From contig CAAFXS010000087.1 of NCBI GenBank assembly GCA_900767025.1, forward strand, positions 1 to 17,433: a stretch of DNA of 17,433 nucleotides, given 5' to 3'. The notes below the pieces were generated by a model. The model was given only the letters and a program-made list of their open reading frames with translations, was not told the origin of the DNA and ran no database searches. Shown one piece after another: positions 12,585 to 17,433 of this stretch. The translations under genes were made by a program, and so were the position numbers. Positions within the stretch are counted from its first letter, which is position 1. Each line of letters opens with the position of its first letter. Source of the stretch: Clostridia bacterium. GTDB taxonomy: Bacteria > Bacillota > Clostridia > Oscillospirales > Acutalibacteraceae.

Positions 12585-15500
12585 ATGAAAACAAAGTTTT
12601 CCAAGCGAATTCTCTCACTTTTCCTTGCAGTGATGATGGTCGTAACATCTATCCCGATGTTTGCCCTCACCGCATCCGCTGCTGACGGTAAGTACCTTTT
12701 CACTTATTTTACAGGTAACTCGCAGTCAGGTCAGCAGGTTCGATTCGCTGTTTCAGAAGATGGATATAATTTTAAAGCACTTAATGAAGGCAAAAAAATT
12801 ATTACCCAAAATCTTGGAACAAAATGTTCCCGTGACCCTTATATTTTCCAGGGTAATGACGGAGCATATTATATCATCTGTACTGATATGGATGCATCAG
12901 GAAATGTTTGGTGGGGCAACAGCAATTCCATGGTTATTTGGAAATCAACTGACCTTATTAACTGGACTGATGAAACAATCATCAATATGAGTGATATTGT
13001 AGGTTCTTCAAACGATGTTCAAAGATGTTGGGCTCCTCAGGTTTATGTACTTAATGATTCAGAAGCTGCACAGCTTGGCGGACGTTATATGGTTTATTTC
13101 GGCCTTGCTTCAGGTTCAATAACAGGTAACGGCACATATCTCTATTATTGTATAACAGATAACCTTCTTGATCAGAGTAGTTATTCGTTCCCACAGCTCC
13201 TTTATAAGCCTGACAGCGGTAAAGCAGCTATAGACGGTGATATCGTTTATAACAACGGAACATATTATCTCTACTATAAAGATGAAAGTAATGCAACAAT
13301 CTGCTATGTTAAAAGCAGCAGCATAACAGGACCTTGGAGCGATTCTGCTAATCCGAAAAAAATCCTCAATACAGATTTAGGACTTGAGGGATGCAATACC
13401 TATATGGTTAACGGTCAGATTCTTATGCTAGCCGATGCTTACGGTGACGGTAGATTTGTAATCGGCTCATCAAGCGATTATGAGAACTTTACAATTCTCA
13501 GTGATTCCTCATATTCTATTAACCACCTTTCACCTCGTCACGGTTCAGTTATAGCTATTTCCGATGATCAGTACAACTCCCTTGTAAGTACTTATGGTAT
13601 TTCAACAAGCAGTGATATGTACTATTATTGGACTAATAATGTAACTGTAACCAAAGAAGGAAATGATGATCTATGGTATGGGTATTCAGATGCCAGTGGA
13701 TTGCCAGCTTTCTTTAAATCAACTGTTATAAATGGTAGTGCAACGGTTGCAGACGGGAATGTAAGCTTTTATAATGGCGGTGCACTTTTGCGTGCTACAG
13801 ATTCAGGTGAAATCAGTTCTCTTCTCTTAAATGACGAGTTCACAATTTCATTTGATTATATATCGGGAGTAGCATCAGGTACAATTTTCGGTATATATGA
13901 CGCTTCAACTACAGATTATGTAACACTTAAGGCTGACGGTACATTTACTGTTAAAGGTACTACAGTGACTACAATTAGTGTTCCTGTAAACGAAGAGAAA
14001 TCATATACTGTATCCTATGACGGTTCGGAAATCCGCTTGTATCAGGATTGCAATCTTGTTGCACAGTACTCTGTTAATCTCGGTATCACAAGCTCCGGCG
14101 ATTTGTATTGCGGTTTAGGATTTTCAGATATACACGGTTCTGTTAAAGGTACCTTTGGTCAGGTTCATATGTCAACACAGGCAATCTTTAATGAAACCTA
14201 TTACGGTGAGCTTTTAGAGCTTATGGATAGCTATGTGGCTAAAATGGGCTCCGGTAATATTTATAAGAATATGTCAAATGCTTACTCAGCGTATATAAGA
14301 TGCCAGGAGGCTGCAGATGCATATTACTACGGCGAAAACTACAGTATTGATTTAACCGCTGAAGCAACAAACCTCCGTGTTGCAATGGAGGGCTTGACCG
14401 GATATAAAGACCCTAAAACCGTTACCTTTAACGGTACTGCATATTACTGTAATTCAGTAGCTACCGATGGCTATGGCAGTGTTGTGTATCAGAAAAAAAT
14501 AACTGACAGTAGTGATAATAGTTATACTAGTTTTTCTAGTGATTATACTGCAGTAAGTGCAATATCTGCAAAACTTGCTGTTCCCGGTTATATAGTTATG
14601 GCATACGATGGTTCTAATGCCTCTTCAATCTATTCACCGATTGTTACTGAAGCTCGAAGAACAACATATTATGCTGCTGGTATAGGTAACGGTGTATGGC
14701 TTCGTTACGCATCTCTAAATACTAGTGGAATTTCTAATTTTACTGTTTCTCTTAAGCAAAATTGGAAGTTTGCTAGTAATCCTGGTTGGACAGTTTGGAA
14801 TTCTCCTCTTAATGCAACTGACCTTCCTTATCAATCGACAACAAGTAACTCATACAAGACAGATGGTGGCACGAATAGAAATGTTTCACATTTTTTGTAT
14901 AACAGACTTTACTTTACTCCAAATTCTACAGAGGGCAATCTTGATACCTTCTTCGATGTAGTAGGTTCGGACAATATTTCTGTTGATTTATGTTGTTATG
15001 CTAAGTGGACTGCTGGTAATGGTACATATACTGCTAGTAGTGTTAAATCATCATCAGCAAGCCAATATATTATCAATTATAGGGCAGTTAAAGATAAGTA
15101 CAATACAGTTTCAAGTGCGTATAAAACAGCACTTTCGGGTAAAACCTTTGCTGATTTCAAGGAAAACGGTCTCAGCAATATTTTAACAGCACTTGATAAT
15201 TTAACAACAATGAATGTAAATCCGAATATGTATAACTACGACACAGATGTTGCAGCTGCTGTTTCTAAATGTGCTGCTGCAATTAAAACTGCTTATAACT
15301 ATTCGGTAAGCGCTATAACCTCAGACCAGAATCAGGACGAGTATGATCAGCTCCGCAAAGCTCTTGTAAACAAGGTAACTGATACAACTATTTATACTAC
15401 TGATTCAGTTACTGAGTATAACAAGATTCTTGACGCATCTCGTGAGCTTATGAGAGATGTTTATACCAATGGTTACAAATATCCTTCTAAAGTTACAACT

Positions 15501-17276
15501 GATGCAACAGAACTTCAGACAGTTCTTAATCCGCTTGTAGATTTGTCAGTACTGAAATCAACTGTTGATGCAAAGCGTGAAAGCAAAATATTCAATGCAG
15601 ACGGAACTGAGCAACTTTACACTTATGAAAGTTGGAAAAATATTTTTGATGAAATTTCAACAGCAGATCAGATGTGTGTTGATTATGCAGAAAAAGGCAA
15701 ATATACAACAGGTACCGGTAATTATTCCGATTTAAGATCTGATTCACTGACTTATAATAAGTTGAATGAAAATCCGGATAACCAAACAACTGTTGACAAT
15801 GAAAACACAACCTTAAGCGGACTTAATCTTATTCCTGTAGATGCAGCAGACAGATATCAAAGCTTTGATGCAGCATATGAGGTTGCCAATAGTGTAGATA
15901 TGGCAAAGTATAATGACGCAGGTAAAGAATACATTAAGAATGCAATTGCTACGGCATACAACTCTGTTTACGCAACTGCAGGAGCTAATGCAGAAACATA
16001 TAATGCTGCAACAGGCACAAGCTATATGACTGCTGACACTCTGCTTAAGCTCACAACAACAGGTAAAACAGACACTGTAACCACAACTTTGCTTAATGCA
16101 ATCAACACTGTTAACAATGACCCTGCAACTTATGTAAATAAGTACAAAGCTGTGCTTAACGGTGATACAGATCATTCACAGTCTAAGTATTACGGTGATA
16201 TGTTCAGCTTTACTGTAACAGCAGATGCAGACGACATTGTTACTTGGCTTGTAACTGTATATGCAACAGAGGCTGATATGAATGCCGCACTCGGTGGTAA
16301 TTCTTCAATAGTTCCTGTTAACTCACAGGTAATTTCAACCTACAATGGTGCAACAATCGAGAGAAAAGCAGACGGTTTCATTGTATTTGAGTCAACAGTA
16401 GAAAAAGCTACAGATAAAACAACAACTTATGCTTACAAGATTTACAACGCCTACGGCAATGTAACAGATGTTATTTACAGTGATACACCCTATGATAACA
16501 CTACAATTGCTAATCAGATTAAAACATCACCAAAGCTTCCGTTCTATACATTCAATGGCTGGAATGTTGGAGCACCGGACAGCAACAATGTAATCAATGT
16601 AATACCTAACTTTAAAATAAATGATGACGATTACAAGACAATTACTGTAAACGGCGGAACAATTTCACTGAACAAGTCAACTGCAAACCATGCACTTGTA
16701 GGTGCTGAGGCAACTATTACAGGTAATGAAGGTACCTACGGTTGGGCAGTAAAGCTTGCTGACGGAACATACGAAATTGTTGCATACGGCAAGGATTACA
16801 AATTCAATGTTCTTAACAGTGAAGACTATGTTGCAATCACAACTGCTGACGGCAAGTATTATGCAGGCGAAGTAGAGCTTACACCGACAAATGTAGCTGG
16901 TTTCTCTAATGAATACACAGATACCACAATGGACGATGCGGCTTATCTCAAAGCTAAGCTTGATTCAAAAGCACCGTTTGTATATGTTCAGACAGTGGAT
17001 GATTTGACAGTAAACGAAACGCCAAAGAAGAGAGTTTATGTTCGTGTAACAGCCGGAGCAGAAGAAAATATACTTTCATACGGTCTTGAACTTGACGGAC
17101 AGAAATTTAATTCAACTGCAAAGAATGACGGCGGTCAGTTCTATCTCCAGATGAACAAAACAACATTTGAGGCAAAAGGCAGCATAAAATCATTTGTAAA
17201 TTACTCATTCACTTACACAAGTGATGCAGGAGAATCAGCTAAAATCAGCACAGTTGATTATGCGGTAGTTAAATAA
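12585..17276 (+). CDS. Large secreted GH43-family glycosidase-like multidomain protein
   Basis: The 1563-residue protein starts at ATG 12585 (AGGAGG 7 bases upstream); the in-frame TTG at 12555 lies before that site and is rejected. A signal peptide (1-32) ends at LTASA-AD. Residues 36-325 form a GH43-type five-bladed propeller, the family that cuts arabinose or xylose linkages in plant polysaccharides. It has RDPYIF (Asp84, general base), AIDGD (Asp217), GLEGC (Glu268, general acid) and SPRHGSV (His319). Residues about 360-530 look like a LamG/concanavalin-type lectin fold. Helical FIVAR-like segments follow at 535-608 and 828-1190, including YTYESW near 1010. Between them lies a beta-rich block with different codon use. 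The end (1200-1563) is beta-rich, with YTFNGWNV near 1320 recalling surface-protein repeats. No LPXTG, dockerin or SLH motif was seen, so how it is held at the surface is unknown. The substrate is unproven. Confidence 0.82.
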   Translation: MKTKFSKRILSLFLAVMMVVTSIPMFALTASAADGKYLFTYFTGNSQSGQQVRFAVSEDGYNFKALNEGKKIITQNLGTKCSRDPYIFQGNDGAYYIICTDMDASGNVWWGNSNSMVIWKSTDLINWTDETIINMSDIVGSSNDVQRCWAPQVYVLNDSEAAQLGGRYMVYFGLASGSITGNGTYLYYCITDNLLDQSSYSFPQLLYKPDSGKAAIDGDIVYNNGTYYLYYKDESNATICYVKSSSITGPWSDSANPKKILNTDLGLEGCNTYMVNGQILMLADAYGDGRFVIGSSSDYENFTILSDSSYSINHLSPRHGSVIAISDDQYNSLVSTYGISTSSDMYYYWTNNVTVTKEGNDDLWYGYSDASGLPAFFKSTVINGSATVADGNVSFYNGGALLRATDSGEISSLLLNDEFTISFDYISGVASGTIFGIYDASTTDYVTLKADGTFTVKGTTVTTISVPVNEEKSYTVSYDGSEIRLYQDCNLVAQYSVNLGITSSGDLYCGLGFSDIHGSVKGTFGQVHMSTQAIFNETYYGELLELMDSYVAKMGSGNIYKNMSNAYSAYIRCQEAADAYYYGENYSIDLTAEATNLRVAMEGLTGYKDPKTVTFNGTAYYCNSVATDGYGSVVYQKKITDSSDNSYTSFSSDYTAVSAISAKLAVPGYIVMAYDGSNASSIYSPIVTEARRTTYYAAGIGNGVWLRYASLNTSGISNFTVSLKQNWKFASNPGWTVWNSPLNATDLPYQSTTSNSYKTDGGTNRNVSHFLYNRLYFTPNSTEGNLDTFFDVVGSDNISVDLCCYAKWTAGNGTYTASSVKSSSASQYIINYRAVKDKYNTVSSAYKTALSGKTFADFKENGLSNILTALDNLTTMNVNPNMYNYDTDVAAAVSKCAAAIKTAYNYSVSAITSDQNQDEYDQLRKALVNKVTDTTIYTTDSVTEYNKILDASRELMRDVYTNGYKYPSKVTTDATELQTVLNPLVDLSVLKSTVDAKRESKIFNADGTEQLYTYESWKNIFDEISTADQMCVDYAEKGKYTTGTGNYSDLRSDSLTYNKLNENPDNQTTVDNENTTLSGLNLIPVDAADRYQSFDAAYEVANSVDMAKYNDAGKEYIKNAIATAYNSVYATAGANAETYNAATGTSYMTADTLLKLTTTGKTDTVTTTLLNAINTVNNDPATYVNKYKAVLNGDTDHSQSKYYGDMFSFTVTADADDIVTWLVTVYATEADMNAALGGNSSIVPVNSQVISTYNGATIERKADGFIVFESTVEKATDKTTTYAYKIYNAYGNVTDVIYSDTPYDNTTIANQIKTSPKLPFYTFNGWNVGAPDSNNVINVIPNFKINDDDYKTITVNGGTISLNKSTANHALVGAEATITGNEGTYGWAVKLADGTYEIVAYGKDYKFNVLNSEDYVAITTADGKYYAGEVELTPTNVAGFSNEYTDTTMDDAAYLKAKLDSKAPFVYVQTVDDLTVNETPKKRVYVRVTAGAEENILSYGLELDGQKFNSTAKNDGGQFYLQMNKTTFEAKGSIKSFVNYSFTYTSDAGESAKISTVDYAVVK

Positions 17277-17282
17277 GGAGGT
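17275..17282 (+). promoter_or_regulatory. Strong ribosome binding site of the short peptide gene
   Basis: AAGGAGGT overlaps the stop codon of the GH43 gene and lies 8 bases before ATG 17291. Such a site argues that the short frame is translated. Confidence 0.75.
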
Positions 17283-17290
17283 ACAATAGA

Positions 17291-17428
17291 ATGAAGAAAA
17301 AATATTTATCTCCTGAAATGGATGTTGAAAAATTCACAATGGAGTGCTCGGTAATGACAGCCAGCGACCCAGTCGGCGGCGGAGAAATCCCCGGTGGCGA
17401 CATCGATGCTTTATCAAGCGAATTCTAA
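17291..17428 (+). CDS. Short Gly-rich peptide, function unknown
   Basis: The gene encodes 45 residues beginning MKKKYLSPEMDVEKF and ending in an acidic Gly-rich tail (DPVGGGEIPGGDIDA, then LSSEF). There is one Cys (19) and no membrane segment or signal peptide. It starts 14 bases after the GH43 stop codon with a near-perfect ribosome binding site, so it is almost certainly in the same operon. The pattern K-K-Y-x-x-P-E followed by a short hydrophobic stretch and a Gly-rich end recalls many unannotated 40-60 residue peptides of gut bacteria, and also the leader-core layout of ribosomally made, modified peptides. No modifying enzyme is visible, because the window ends here. The function is unknown. 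Confidence 0.7.
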   Translation: MKKKYLSPEMDVEKFTMECSVMTASDPVGGGEIPGGDIDALSSEF

Positions 17429-17433
17429 AAAAA

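Noticed and set aside
12332..12703. Minus-strand frame covering the GH43 promoter and signal peptide
   Set aside because: It runs through a clear + strand promoter and coding start and has no matching ribosome binding site or domain.
15813..16175. Cys-rich minus-strand frame inside the GH43 gene
   Set aside because: The Cys codons arise from the complement of frequent GCA codons in the Ala-rich helical region; there are no initiation signals.
16900..17276. Cell-wall anchor (LPXTG), dockerin or SLH repeats at the end of the GH43 protein
   Set aside because: The last 120 residues contain none of these motifs and no C-terminal membrane segment.
1..17433. CRISPR array, prophage, insertion sequence or toxin-antitoxin pair
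   Set aside because: No regularly spaced repeats, transposase, integrase or small paired toxin genes were seen.

Overview
The window looks like chromosomal DNA from a low-to-moderate GC Gram-positive gut anaerobe of the class Clostridia, most likely the Oscillospiraceae/Ruminococcaceae group (Ruminococcus or Eubacterium siraeum-like). The evidence is strong Shine-Dalgarno sites complementary to a Firmicutes 16S tail, sigma-A type promoters, a Clostridia-type gene set (M50 peptidase, TIGR03960 and TIGR03936 radical SAM pair), a class A PBP with a Cys-containing tail, and a large secreted GH43/FIVAR-type polysaccharidase-like protein. The lineage is an inference from gene content. All supported genes lie on the + strand.

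Layout. Positions 1-206 hold a structured, unexplained element and a good promoter. Two divergent type IIA topoisomerase subunits follow, ParE-like (207-2186) and ParC-like (2201-4441); both start with TTG. Next come secG (4520-4771) with its own promoter and terminator, a DEDDh 3'-5' exonuclease with a C-terminal zinc ribbon (4834-5700), and a bifunctional penicillin-binding protein (5781-8201). After a hairpin there is a tight cluster of ruvX/yqgF (8263-8673), a short SpoIVFB-like M50 peptidase (8720-9235), a B12-binding radical SAM protein (9243-11084) and its DUF2344 partner (11071-11736). rplS (11910-12254) stands alone with its own promoter, a structured leader and a strong terminator.

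Positions 12255-12584 (330 bases) hold no gene. They contain the rplS terminator, a palindromic repeat, an A/T-rich stretch, a perfect-consensus promoter (TTGACA-N17-TATAAT) and a roughly 150-base leader. This drives a 1563-residue secreted protein with an N-terminal GH43 beta-propeller and a long series of lectin-like, helical and beta-rich modules (12585-17276). A 45-residue Gly-rich peptide gene follows 14 bases later with its own strong ribosome binding site (17291-17428).

The first two thirds is ordinary housekeeping: DNA topology, protein export, cell wall synthesis, RNA maturation and ribosome supply. The accessory part is the last 5 kb. The strongest candidates for something undescribed are the short peptide after the GH43 protein, the leader of that operon, a block of foreign-looking codon use inside the GH43 gene, and the structured element at the left edge. 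The window ends 5 bases after the peptide gene, so any partner genes further right cannot be seen.
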